Positions 1 to 7,613 of a stretch of 64,000 nt of DNA are shown in pieces (the first letter of the stretch is position 1; each line of letters starts with the position of its first letter). This DNA is from Citrobacter rodentium NBRC 105723 = DSM 16636. GTDB taxonomy: Bacteria > Pseudomonadota > Gammaproteobacteria > Enterobacterales > Enterobacteriaceae. The stretch is from the NCBI RefSeq assembly GCF_021278985.1, contig NZ_CP082833.1, positions 5,270,001 through 5,334,000 on the forward strand, in the 5' to 3' direction. The notes below the pieces were generated by a model. That model did not search any database. It was given only the letters and a program-made list of their open reading frames with translations, and was not told the DNA's origin. Both the position numbers and the translations under genes were made by a program.

Positions 1-273
1 CAGGCGACCTTTGCCGTCCAGCGGCTCGCCGAGGCCGTTGACGACCCTGCCCAGCCAGCTGTCGCTAATCAGGATCTCCTGGGCTTTCTCTTGCGGAAAA
101 ACGCGCGCCCCCGCCATCAGGCCGACGGGATGTTTGAAGGGCATCAGATAGGTGATGTCGCGGTTGAAACCCACCGCCTGGGCGTCGATCAGGGTACGAT
201 CGGCGCTTTCAATCCGGCACAGCTGGCCGGTCACCAGCGGACAGCCGACGCTTTCCAGCAAAATGCCGTTAAC
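1..273 (-). pseudogene. lfiI: lfiI (fliI-type flagellar export ATPase), fragment cut by the prophage
   Basis: Read on the minus strand, these 91 codons match the N-terminal beta-barrel and early catalytic region of FliI-type export ATPases (for example LLESVGCPLVTGQLCRIE and VGLMAGARVFPQ). FliI energises the flagellar type III export apparatus. The reading frame begins abruptly at the phage junction (273/274), so about the first 35-40 residues and the start codon are gone. The 3' part lies outside the window and cannot be judged. It belongs to the Flag-2 cluster that resumes at 39634. Without its 5' end it should be inactive. Confidence 0.88.
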
Positions 274-289
274 TGTGGGGTGGTGATCA

Positions 290-424
290 ATTCTGGACTG
301 AGCCCGAGCAGCCTGGACGAACCTGCAAGCCTTGAGTGGTGCGGGATGTGAGAGATTTTGCCGATTCTGGATCGTTTTGAAAGAAATGACCAAAAGTGCC
401 TTTTTTTGCGCTTTATTCTGGACT
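290..424 (+). promoter_or_regulatory. Left-end transposase binding sites
   Basis: Three direct copies of a ten-base repeat lie at 290-299 (ATTCTGGACT), 364-373 (ATTCTGGATC) and 415-424 (ATTCTGGACT). In Mu-type phages three MuA sites at each end assemble the transpososome. The first copy starts 16 nt from the terminal TG, the same distance as in the right end. The role is inferred from position and repetition. Confidence 0.8.
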
Positions 425-457
425 ACTTTGATCTGGTGGTGCAGGAAAGCGATCGCC

Positions 458-485
458 TTTTAAAAGATTTTAAAAACTGTTTTAA
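458..485. repeat. AT-rich 28-bp repeat, left copy
   Basis: The block TTTTAAAAG..TTTTAAAAAC.GTTTTA recurs, with about three differences, at 21695-21722 between genes G and I. Nothing codes here. The stretch 352-584 otherwise holds only the transposase sites and the hairpin at 557-599. Confidence 0.6.
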
Positions 486-556
486 CCTTGCTTGATTTGT
501 TCCTTTCTTATCCGTCTTCTGTATTGGGCTTGTTGTGGATGTCGCTAATTAGTTGG

Positions 557-599
557 CAGCATGCGCCCACCAGGCAGTAGGCGCTCATGCTGATTTTTT
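557..599 (+). terminator. Hairpin with T-run at the left end, overlapping the repressor 3' end
   Basis: CAGCATG (557-563) pairs with CATGCTG (586-592), with a further GCC/GGC pair inside, and is followed on the plus strand by six T (594-599). It could stop transcription entering the phage from the left. It overlaps the last codons of the leftward repressor gene. Confidence 0.5.
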
Positions 600-1232
600 G
601 CTTACAGGCTTCGTTTCTTGCTCCGGCGTGGCAACGGTATGACCACCTGGCGACCCAGCTCGTATACGAGATTCGATACGGCGCAAAATCTCTTTGTCAG
701 TTTCTTCATTACCAGCCAATGCCATGCAAATAGTGTCTTTAAGCGATTCCCTGATGTTTAATCTTCTGATGGCATTCTCCAGTTCATCCAAGTCGCTGTC
801 GGCCTGCTTAGTTTGCTTGGTGGGTTGCTGTAGGCGTTCCAAGATTCCTTTAATGCCCATATCGCATATTGCACTTATCAGTTGCTCCTTAACTTCTGTG
901 GACGCTCTTTTCAATAACTCGTTAACTAGCTCGTTTGTAATATCGGGAGAAGGCTGCGCTGTTTGATTTGATAGAGAACCTTCTTTGGCGGTGGGTTCTT
1001 CACCGTAAGCGAGCCAATTTAAGCTCACTTGCTCTTTATCTGAGATAAGGCAAGCTATTTTAAAAGAAGGCTCTGTTCCTTTATGAATGTAGTTGTTTAA
1101 GGTTGAAGGGGGGATTCCCCAATCACTCGCAGCAGTTCTGACACTGCGGTTACCTATCAGCTTTACTAAACGCTCTCTGAAACTTTCTTTTCCCCGGTCG
1201 ACAAAAGAAAAAGCATCATCATTTCTGGTCAT
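585..1232 (-). CDS. Mu-like phage repressor (c), HTH family
   Basis: This 215-residue protein has an N-terminal helix-turn-helix at about residues 18-55 (RERLVKLIGNRSVRTAASDW, then GIPPSTLNNYIHKG), of the type found in CI-like repressors of Mu-related phages. The remainder is a charged, probably helical, oligomerisation region; no serine-protease (LexA-like) domain is visible. It is the only leftward phage gene apart from the IS transposase and is divergent from ner, the classic lysogeny/lytic switch. It should bind the repeated GGATAAC sites at 1355-1398 and silence ner-A-B. A GAGGAAAG ribosome site precedes the start. Confidence 0.85.
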   Translation of the reverse strand: MTRNDDAFSFVDRGKESFRERLVKLIGNRSVRTAASDWGIPPSTLNNYIHKGTEPSFKIACLISDKEQVSLNWLAYGEEPTAKEGSLSNQTAQPSPDITNELVNELLKRASTEVKEQLISAICDMGIKGILERLQQPTKQTKQADSDLDELENAIRRLNIRESLKDTICMALAGNEETDKEILRRIESRIRAGSPGGHTVATPEQETKPVSKKSA

Positions 1233-1325
1233 TTTTTCTTTCCTCTATAACTAGTTGATTTTAATTGCAAAAACCACATAAAGACCAAAATCAAAAAGAA
1301 AATACAAAGAAAGGGCTATTTTTGC

Positions 1326-1398
1326 TTTACATGGGCTACATATGGATCAATACTTATATCCGAAGGGATAACACGGCGGTGTTATCCGCACGGATAAC
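1326..1398 (+). promoter_or_regulatory. Early promoter and operator region between repressor and ner
   Basis: A candidate rightward promoter is TTTACA (1326-1331), 17-nt spacer, AATACT (1349-1354). Just downstream is a perfect 9-bp dyad, GGATAACAC (1366-1374) and GTGTTATCC (1379-1387) around GGCG. A further GGATAAC follows at 1392-1398 and ATATCC lies at 1355-1360. These half sites would be bound by repressor and/or Ner. Confidence 0.7.
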
Positions 1399-1414
1399 TT
1401 TTAAGGGTAACCTA

Positions 1415-1651
1415 ATGATGGTTAGAAATGAAGTAATGAACAAAGACTGGCACCGCGAGTACATCGTTGCCGCTGTGCACACCAAAGGTTTTACATTGCG
1501 TGAACTTTCTGAACGCGCTGGTCTAAAAAAAGACTCTTTAAAAAATGCACTGTATCGCTCATGCCCTAAATATGAACGCATCATAGCCGATGCTATTGGT
1601 GTGGAACCTGCGGAGATCTGGCCAAGCCGGTATGCCAGTAAGGCGGCGTAA
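1415..1651 (+). CDS. ner: Ner-like DNA-binding protein
   Basis: This 78-residue protein matches the Ner/Nlp (SfsB) family: DWHREYIVAAVHTKGFTLRE, then LSERAGLKKDSLKNALYR and the family-typical end VEPAEIWPSRY. Ner is a small early regulator that turns down both repressor and early transcription during lytic growth. The start was chosen for AAGGG at 1403-1407, seven bases upstream of ATG 1415; ATG 1418 or 1436 are alternatives. Its stop overlaps the start of the transposase gene (TAATG), suggesting translational coupling. Confidence 0.88.
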   Translation: MMVRNEVMNKDWHREYIVAAVHTKGFTLRELSERAGLKKDSLKNALYRSCPKYERIIADAIGVEPAEIWPSRYASKAA

Positions 1652-3693
1652 TGTTTTATTCAGCCAATGAGCTGGCCGGTCTTCCTGGTTTGCCCGGTAC
1701 AGTTCAGGGGGTGCGCTGGACGCTCAATCGGATCACAGAGACGCACCCGGAATGGAAGCGCAAGCGTGAAGGCACAAAAGCATTCGAGTATCACATCGAC
1801 TGCCTGCCCGCTGAAGCGCAGAAAGTTTTACGTAAGCGCCTGACCCATCAGGTCCTGGAAGATACGCAACTGCCCGCAGTGGTTGAGCAGAAGGCAGTTA
1901 AAAACGTCACCGTTCGCGATGAACTGGAGGTGATGGTCAAATGCCCGGAACTGGCATTACGCGAAGTCCAGGCACTGACCGACAAGCAAAAGGCCATCGC
2001 TGATGCGCGGATATTGCTGGCTACCGAAGTGCATAAACTGCGTGAATATGCCGGAATGTCCAGGACAGCAGCAGTAAAACACATCGTTGATGGTATTCGT
2101 CAGGGGGCATTGCCTGAGCGCATTATTGAGGCCGCAGGCACTGCAAACGCCAGACAGGGTAAGCGAACTGGCGTCAGCTGGGGAAGTTTGCAGGAATGGT
2201 ATTCCGCCTGGCTGATGGCGCGCGGTGATGCCAATCAGTTACTGGCGTTACTGGCTCCCGGTCATCATAAGGGAACACCGTGGGAGCAGGTCTGGTGGTT
2301 GAGCGATTTCTTTATGTTCTATCGTTCATGGAAGCGACCGACCGTTGAATATGCGTATCGCGAGTTTTCAGCCTGGTGGCATGAAAAGCACGCGAATGAT
2401 GCGGGAATGCTGGCGGCACTGCCTTCAGTTCACGCAGTAAGACGGGTGTTAAGCAGCGTCCCGGTGATTGTTAAGGAGCGTTTCCGCTCCACAGGTTCAG
2501 CCTGGCGTTCGCTCAATCCCTTTGTGCGGCGCGACTGGACATCGCTACCGGTTAATGCGGTATGGGTCGGGGATGGTCACTGTATGAAAATGACCGCGTT
2601 TAACCCCCTGACCGGCAATATTTTCCGGCCAGAGGTGACGCTGGTTATGGATGCGGGGCAGCGCTTTGTTGTGGGCTGGTCACTGTCCCTGTCGGAGAAC
2701 GTGATAGCCGTTGCTGATGCGTTACGTTACGGCATGGCGCAGCACGGGATACCGCTGATTTATTACTCCGATAACGGGGGCGGCGAAAAAAACCGGGTGC
2801 TTGACGCCGATATTACCGGGATTTTGCCCCGGCTGGGTGTGGAGCATCACACGGGGATACCAGGTAACCCACAGGGGCGCGGGGTGATTGAAAGGCTTAA
2901 CAAGGAAATTCCCCGGGATGTGGCCCTGAGTTTCCGGACGTACTGCTCAAAGGGAGCAGACAAGGAAACCGTAATGATGCAGCAACGGATTATGCAGTCA
3001 GCCATTAAGGCCACCCACAAAGGGAAAGAGCTGACAAAACGGCAGGTTAAGGCGAGGGATGAAATCCCTACCTTTGAGCAACTGATGGCAGCCATAGAGC
3101 TGGAGGTCAGACGCTATAACAACCGGCCACACAGCAGCCTTCCCCGCAAAGAGGATGGCGAACATTACAGCCCGGCAGCGTATCGCCGGAAACTGATAAA
3201 AGAGCAGAATGTTGAAATTGATTTCCTGTCGCCGGAAGAACTGCATGAAATGTTCAGACCGGAAGTGACGCGCAAAACATTTCGCGGGGAAATTCAGTTA
3301 TTCAACAATATTTATTACTCATATGATCTGGCCGCAGAGCACGGGAATGAAGTCAGGGTCAGTTACGATATTCATGATGCAAACAGCGTCATTGTCCGGC
3401 GGGCTGATGGCTCTTATATCTGCGATGCCATCTGGAACGGTAACAAGGTTGATGCCTTCGCTAAACCAGTTATCGAGCAAAAACTGGAGAAACGCGTCAG
3501 GGGCCGCATTGCACGGGCCACGCAGAAAATCGAAGAGGCTAAACGCGAGCTTACCCCGGCTATTACGCAGAAACCTGACTTTAATTTTGGATTTGGTCTG
3601 GAGCGTAAGGAGGAAAAGAAAAAAGAAGAACTTTATTTCTTTGCATCCGAGCGTGACCGCAATTTAAAGAAAGACGGCACAAACAACCGTTAA
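1651..3693 (+). CDS. A: Mu-type DDE transposase A
   Basis: This 680-residue protein compares with about 663 in MuA. The N-terminus (about 1-70) is the winged-helix Mu DNA-binding domain. The catalytic core carries D308 (VWVGDGHCMK), D374 (YYSDNGGGEK) and E414 (GRGVIERLN), the expected DDE triad. A basic C-terminal segment (RGRIARATQKIEEAKREL) is of the type that carries non-specific DNA and nuclease activity in MuA domain III. The protein cuts and joins phage ends during integration and replicative transposition. The C-terminus ends KKDGTNNR and lacks the ClpX tag (RRKKAI) of MuA. Confidence 0.95.
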   Translation: MFYSANELAGLPGLPGTVQGVRWTLNRITETHPEWKRKREGTKAFEYHIDCLPAEAQKVLRKRLTHQVLEDTQLPAVVEQKAVKNVTVRDELEVMVKCPELALREVQALTDKQKAIADARILLATEVHKLREYAGMSRTAAVKHIVDGIRQGALPERIIEAAGTANARQGKRTGVSWGSLQEWYSAWLMARGDANQLLALLAPGHHKGTPWEQVWWLSDFFMFYRSWKRPTVEYAYREFSAWWHEKHANDAGMLAALPSVHAVRRVLSSVPVIVKERFRSTGSAWRSLNPFVRRDWTSLPVNAVWVGDGHCMKMTAFNPLTGNIFRPEVTLVMDAGQRFVVGWSLSLSENVIAVADALRYGMAQHGIPLIYYSDNGGGEKNRVLDADITGILPRLGVEHHTGIPGNPQGRGVIERLNKEIPRDVALSFRTYCSKGADKETVMMQQRIMQSAIKATHKGKELTKRQVKARDEIPTFEQLMAAIELEVRRYNNRPHSSLPRKEDGEHYSPAAYRRKLIKEQNVEIDFLSPEELHEMFRPEVTRKTFRGEIQLFNNIYYSYDLAAEHGNEVRVSYDIHDANSVIVRRADGSYICDAIWNGNKVDAFAKPVIEQKLEKRVRGRIARATQKIEEAKRELTPAITQKPDFNFGFGLERKEEKKKEELYFFASERDRNLKKDGTNNR

Positions 3694-3710
3694 TTTAAAA
3701 GGTATTTAAT

Positions 3711-4604
3711 ATGAGTTTAATTACGCAATTAAATGACGTAATGGCCCGTTGCGGCTATACGCAGACCCACGTTGGTCGCGCAATTGGTCGTAGTAGCGCC
3801 GTTATCAACCAGTACTTACAGGGTAAATATGTAGGTGACGTTACTGACGTTGAAGAGCGTATCTCTTCCTTTGTCAGTCGTGAGCTGGAGAAGCAAAGTA
3901 ATCGTCGCGTTAAAGCGCAATTTGTCTCCACGAAAATAGCAGATAACGGACTGGAAATGCTCTCTTATGCTCATGCGTATTGTGAAATCTGTGTGCTGCA
4001 TGGCGAGGCTGGTCTTGGAAAAACAATGATTCTGCGTGAATACGCCGCCAGAAACCGGGATGCGATACTGATTGAGGCCGACACAGGCTATACAGCCAGG
4101 GCGCTACTCGGGGAGCTGTGCCGCCAGCTGGGGGTAAAGGTTCGCGGCAACATTCACGAACTGATTGATGTCTGTGTGCGCGAACTGCGTGATTCCGGTC
4201 GTCTGCTGATGGTGGATGAAGCCGAGCTACTCCCCTACCGTGCACTGGAGGTTCTGCGCCGTCTGCATGACAAAGCGGGTATCGGGATTGTCCTGGCGGG
4301 TATGCCGCGCCTTGTGACTAATCTTAAGGGTAATCGTGGGGAGTTCGCTCAGTTATACAGTCGTGTGGGCGTGGCGCTTGATATGGGGAATACGTTGTCG
4401 CCAGAGGATTTTACTCCAATAGCCACAGAATTGATGCCGGAAGCGGAAACGCCAGAAATCGGCGAGGCGCTTTATACATATTCGCGTGGTAACGCCCGTC
4501 GCCTGTTCAAACTGGTGCGTGGCGTGTACCGGATGAGCGATGTCACCAAAGTACCGGTGAGCGTGGAAGCCATTGAGAAATTTTCCAAAATGTTAATTAA
4601 GTGA
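3711..4604 (+). CDS. B: Mu B-type transposition target protein (AAA+ ATPase)
   Basis: This 297-residue protein has an N-terminal helix-turn-helix (about residues 5-40, YTQTHVGRAIGRSSAVINQY). An AAA+ ATPase domain follows, with Walker A GEAGLGKT (98-105) and Walker B LLMVDEAE (D168, E169). MuB-type proteins form ATP-dependent filaments on target DNA, deliver targets to transposase and give target immunity. It lies 17 nt after A, as in Mu. Confidence 0.93.
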   Translation: MSLITQLNDVMARCGYTQTHVGRAIGRSSAVINQYLQGKYVGDVTDVEERISSFVSRELEKQSNRRVKAQFVSTKIADNGLEMLSYAHAYCEICVLHGEAGLGKTMILREYAARNRDAILIEADTGYTARALLGELCRQLGVKVRGNIHELIDVCVRELRDSGRLLMVDEAELLPYRALEVLRRLHDKAGIGIVLAGMPRLVTNLKGNRGEFAQLYSRVGVALDMGNTLSPEDFTPIATELMPEAETPEIGEALYTYSRGNARRLFKLVRGVYRMSDVTKVPVSVEAIEKFSKMLIK

Positions 4605-4618
4605 CTGGAGTTTTGCGC

Positions 4619-4951
4619 ATGGAAAAAATGGCTCTCAGAAATGAAATAAGGGCACTACAGAGTATTGGTCGTAATGGTTGTGTTTATTCTAATGGAACCC
4701 CTGGTGAAATTATTCCGTTTGTTGATTGCTTCGTGCCGGGTGAACTGCGCATTGATTTGTATTCCCGTGAACGGGAAATCAATGGAACCGGAAATACCAG
4801 CGACGACTGGGATGTTGATGAATGCTGTGCGCGATTAATGATTATTCCTTTTGAGCAGACTTTACAGGGGTTTCGTCGGGCTTATCGTCTTGCGCGTATG
4901 TGTGCCCGTCTTCCCCGTTATCAGTCACGACTTGCGTTTGCACTCAGATAA
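4619..4951 (+). CDS. Phage early protein of unknown function
   Basis: About 110 residues, with an acidic centre (TSDDWDVDECCARLMIIPFE) and a basic, arginine-rich C-terminus. I do not recognise the family. ATG 4619 has GGAG eight bases upstream. A GTG at 4601 overlapping the B stop is the alternative. It is co-directional within the early operon. Confidence 0.6.
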   Translation: MEKMALRNEIRALQSIGRNGCVYSNGTPGEIIPFVDCFVPGELRIDLYSREREINGTGNTSDDWDVDECCARLMIIPFEQTLQGFRRAYRLARMCARLPRYQSRLAFALR

Positions 4952-4992
4952 TGCAGCGCAGAAATGTTAATTCACTGATGGAGAACAAGACG

Positions 4993-5217
4993 ATGGACAA
5001 GCAGACCATTAACGCCGTCCGTTCCCGTGCCCGTGTGGCCATCCACACCACCGGCGGTCGTGTAACGGGGCAGCATCACCGTTTACCTGTGGTTTATGCC
5101 TGCCCACCTGTGGGTGGTCCTGTATGGCCGGTAACGGAAATCATCCAGACATTCAGCGGCCTGCGCCGCGTGGTGAAAACGTCCTGTATCGACGGCTGCA
5201 CCGTCGTATGGCAGTAA
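4993..5217 (+). CDS. Small phage early protein, unknown
   Basis: 74 residues, basic at the N-terminus (MDKQTINAVRSRARVAIHTT) and with a CIDGC motif near the end. The start was chosen for GGAGAAC upstream. ATG codons at 4951 and 4978 in the same frame would add residues but lack a ribosome site. No family recognised. Confidence 0.55.
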   Translation: MDKQTINAVRSRARVAIHTTGGRVTGQHHRLPVVYACPPVGGPVWPVTEIIQTFSGLRRVVKTSCIDGCTVVWQ

Positions 5218-5232
5218 AACGAGGAACTGAAA

Positions 5233-5424
5233 ATGTCATTAGAGCTTGAGCTAACTTTCAGCCTGGACAGGCCTGGTAAACCGGAGAAAACCGTCGCGAC
5301 GTATCAGTTGCCGCCTGATGTCACGGGAGAGCAGGTTTCCGACATTATCATAAAAACTCACTGTTTTATGAACGAAATTATTTTTAAATCGTTTGATTTC
5401 AAAGGAGAAAAACATGGCGGTTAA
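5233..5424 (+). CDS. Small phage early protein, unknown
   Basis: 63 residues with a good ribosome site (GAGGAA). The sequence resembles a small beta-rich protein (LELELTFSLDRPGKPEKTVA). Its 3' end overlaps the next gene by 11 nt. The next product is of similar size and style, so the two may be paired. Function unknown. Confidence 0.6.
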   Translation: MSLELELTFSLDRPGKPEKTVATYQLPPDVTGEQVSDIIIKTHCFMNEIIFKSFDFKGEKHGG

Positions 5425-5629
5425 GTTGGAAGTAATTATCTATACCAATGAAAAAGGCTGTGTTTTAACCCAGACCACGGGGAGTTATTCGAAGGACGGA
5501 GCTTCCGAAAAGGAGTTTCAGGTGGCAACAAGATTACATGATGTTATCAAGGAAACGCTCAGAAATGACTATAACGGCGTGAATCTTTTTTCTGAAAACG
5601 TTGCGCCTTGCGCACATAACACAAATTAA
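5414..5629 (+). CDS. Small phage early protein, unknown
   Basis: 71 residues starting at ATG 5414 behind AAAGGAGAAA. The start (MAVKLEVIIYTNEKG) looks like a beta-hairpin, followed by a helical middle (ATRLHDVIKETLRNDYNG). It is translationally close to the preceding gene. Function unknown. Confidence 0.6.
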   Translation: MAVKLEVIIYTNEKGCVLTQTTGSYSKDGASEKEFQVATRLHDVIKETLRNDYNGVNLFSENVAPCAHNTN

Positions 5630-5658
5630 TCTGTAAATATTACTGAGGTAATTTAATT

Positions 5659-6303
5659 ATGACGACTGAAAATAAAGTTAAGCAATACACGAAAACTCAA
5701 GCGCCTGAAGGTTACTGGGTGGATGCCCGTGGCGTAATGACACCTGAAAGCCTTATCAAAGATATTGACCGCGACCGCGAGCAGCTGGTCGGTGAGCTTG
5801 TGGAGATGGTGATTGCTGCCTCCGCCTCACTGCGGGAACTGAAACTGCGTGCCTTTGGTGATATTCAGGCGTTTATTGACCTGTCGGCGGAAAAATACGG
5901 CGCTGTGAAAGGCGGTAAAAAAGGGAATATCACGCTTTACAGCTTTGACGGGCGTTACAAGATTCAGCGCGCCATGCAGGACCGTATCGCGTTTGATGAA
6001 CGCATTCAGACCGCGAAGTCGCTGATTGATGATTGCCTGGCTGACTGGACGGAAGGTGCGCGCCCTGAAATAAAAGCCATCATCAGCGAGGCATTCAGCA
6101 CGGACAAGGAAGGCAACATTAATACCGGGCGCGTTCTGGCCCTGCGTCGCCTCGAAATTGAGGACGAACGCTGGAATAACGCCATGACGCTGATTGGCGA
6201 AGCGGTCCAGGTGATTGGCAGCAAAAGCTATATCCGCGTGTATGAGCGCGTCGGTGATTCTGATGAATACCGCGCAATCCCGCTTGATATTGCAGGGGTT
6301 TAA
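5659..6303 (+). CDS. DUF3164-family phage early protein (Mu gp8-like position)
   Basis: This 214-residue protein is typical of the DUF3164 family that follows the transposition genes in many Mu-like phages. It has an N-terminal segment APEGYWVDARGVMTPESLI, a helical middle and a C-terminal half with SFDGRYKIQRAMQDRIAFDE. The biochemical role of the family is not established. It is preceded by TGAGGTAA and lies one base from the next gene. Confidence 0.8.
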   Translation: MTTENKVKQYTKTQAPEGYWVDARGVMTPESLIKDIDRDREQLVGELVEMVIAASASLRELKLRAFGDIQAFIDLSAEKYGAVKGGKKGNITLYSFDGRYKIQRAMQDRIAFDERIQTAKSLIDDCLADWTEGARPEIKAIISEAFSTDKEGNINTGRVLALRRLEIEDERWNNAMTLIGEAVQVIGSKSYIRVYERVGDSDEYRAIPLDIAGV

Positions 6304-6304
6304 C

Positions 6305-6538
6305 ATGCATCAGGATATCAAAGAGTACAGAGCCGGAAATAGTTGCGCGGCGTATTCGCTGGGCGCGTCCAGAGCAGAACAACGCGGCGATTATGCTGAG
6401 GCTGAAAAACTGTGGCGTAAGGCAGCGCAAAGCCCGTGTAGCACCCTGCGCCGCATCTGGGCTGAACATCGTGCGGAGTTCTGCGCTAACGCTCACCTGA
6501 AGGGCTGGAGGCCACGCCATGAATGCGAAGAACTTTAA
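6305..6538 (+). CDS. ANR-family (Aar-like) regulator homologue
   Basis: 77 residues. The core RAEQRGDYAEAEKLWRKAA (about 23-41) followed by RRIWAEHRAEFC (49-60) is the pattern of the ANR family (AggR-activated regulator), small helical proteins that bind and inhibit AraC-type virulence activators such as AggR and Rns in enteric pathogens. Such genes also occur in phages. ATG 6305 directly follows the previous stop. The last 20 nt overlap the next gene. Family assignment is from the conserved pattern; no target can be named. Confidence 0.65.
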   Translation: MHQDIKEYRAGNSCAAYSLGASRAEQRGDYAEAEKLWRKAAQSPCSTLRRIWAEHRAEFCANAHLKGWRPRHECEEL

Positions 6539-6710
6539 TCAGCTATATCCGGTGGGGACTCGTTTTACACATACCGACAGCGCAGTGTTTGGTTGTGGTC
6601 GTGTGGTGAAAACTGTTGCGCCAGCCAGAGATTTTAAATGTGGTTGTGTGGTTGAAATTAATGTCGAGCCTTATTTCGTAAAAGTCGAAACACTGAAAGC
6701 ACCGCATTAA
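6519..6710 (+). CDS. Small phage early protein, unknown
   Basis: 63 residues. It resembles a compact SH3-like or beta-barrel protein: YPVGTRFTHTDS, then GRVVKTVAPARDFKCGCVVE and a final PYFVKVETLKAPH. It has three cysteines. It overlaps the 3' end of the ANR-like gene by 20 nt, so is probably co-translated. Function unknown. Confidence 0.55.
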   Translation: MNAKNFNQLYPVGTRFTHTDSAVFGCGRVVKTVAPARDFKCGCVVEINVEPYFVKVETLKAPH

Positions 6711-6741
6711 TTTAATTTGTTTTTAATTGTTATTTAAAACA

Positions 6742-6776
6742 GGCGTAAACCCGCCGGGGCTGGCTTACGCCTGAAT
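6742..6776 (+). repeat. 35-bp hairpin repeat, copy 1
   Basis: Identical over 35 bases to 7367-7401. Arms GGCGTAA and TTACGCC close a GC-rich loop. The upstream TGTTTTTAATT..TATTT stretch is also shared. The copy ends 15 bp before the start codon of the gene at 6792. Confidence 0.85.
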
Positions 6777-6791
6777 TAAGGGGATTTGTAT

Positions 6792-7337
6792 ATGAAAGAT
6801 AAAGTCTGGGATTTTATTGTTACTCCTGAAGGTTTTGCTACCCGTTCATCTGAGAAGTTAACCAATGTAACGTTATGGGCGTCATCATTGCTGGGCCATC
6901 TGGGAGCACCTGCCGATTTTATGTATGTGGTACTTGATGCACAGATTGCCGGGAATGCTATGGCCAGTAAGGGGGATTATATTCAGGGGGATTTGTTCGC
7001 CATGATGGCGAATGACACAGCAGCGCTGTATATCGCCACACGGAACATACTGACAAGAATATCCATGCTGTCTGACTGTAAGGATATGGAAGACCTCGCA
7101 TACATCCTTGAAGATGATTTGCTCACTATCTCAGGTGTGCAGGAATCCCTCCCGCGTCAGCTGCGGTTTATTGACCTGATGGAGTCATATAAAGATAAGC
7201 CTGATTTTTTTCAGATTCGATTCAGCGGAATGGAACTGCTGGATGAATATTATCTGCTGGATTCGATTGCCCGTGATGTGAAGGCGTTCGTTAAGTCTGT
7301 TGACCGCCATTACCGGAAAGCTGAACGTCGTAGTTAA
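6792..7337 (+). CDS. Phage early protein of unknown function (181 aa)
   Basis: Largely helical, acidic protein; I recognise no domain. AAGGGGA lies about eight bases before ATG 6792. The gene is flanked upstream and downstream by the two copies of the 35-bp hairpin repeat, so it may have moved in as a cassette or be controlled by that element. Confidence 0.6.
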   Translation: MKDKVWDFIVTPEGFATRSSEKLTNVTLWASSLLGHLGAPADFMYVVLDAQIAGNAMASKGDYIQGDLFAMMANDTAALYIATRNILTRISMLSDCKDMEDLAYILEDDLLTISGVQESLPRQLRFIDLMESYKDKPDFFQIRFSGMELLDEYYLLDSIARDVKAFVKSVDRHYRKAERRS

Positions 7338-7366
7338 TAAGTCTGTTTTTAATTTTATTTGTATAT

Positions 7367-7401
7367 GGCGTAAACCCGCCGGGGCTGGCTTACGCCTGAA
7401 T
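7367..7401 (+). repeat. 35-bp hairpin repeat, copy 2
   Basis: Exact second copy of the element at 6742-6776, again just before a start codon (ATG 7418). The tails lack a T-run, so a plain intrinsic terminator is unlikely. Confidence 0.85.
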
Positions 7402-7417
7402 CAGAGAGAGTTTATTT

Positions 7418-7600
7418 ATGAATATCGCTAAGCAAAAAAAGTTCGTCCGCGAAATTAATCTGACAATCGTTTGTTTTAATCGTCTTGCGACCAGTTCTCA
7501 ATCAACAGCAGATGTTCATTCAGCGCCGCAGCCAGAACGAGCTCCCCACGCTCCTGAAGGCCGTGCCGGAAGTTGCGTAATTCAGAATTCAGGATGCTGA
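7418..7600 (+). CDS. Small early reading frame, possibly frameshifted
   Basis: 60 codons. The first about 24 (MNIAKQKKFVREINLTIVCF) look natural. The remainder (proline- and alanine-rich) does not. The +1 frame over 7490-7580 reads VLNQQQMFIQRRSQNELPTL and on to AVPEVA-stop, which looks more protein-like. The gene may therefore carry a one-base shift near 7480-7495. Function unknown. Confidence 0.35.
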   Translation: MNIAKQKKFVREINLTIVCFNRLATSSQSTADVHSAPQPERAPHAPEGRAGSCVIQNSGC

Positions 7601-7613
7601 GGTTCAGACGACC

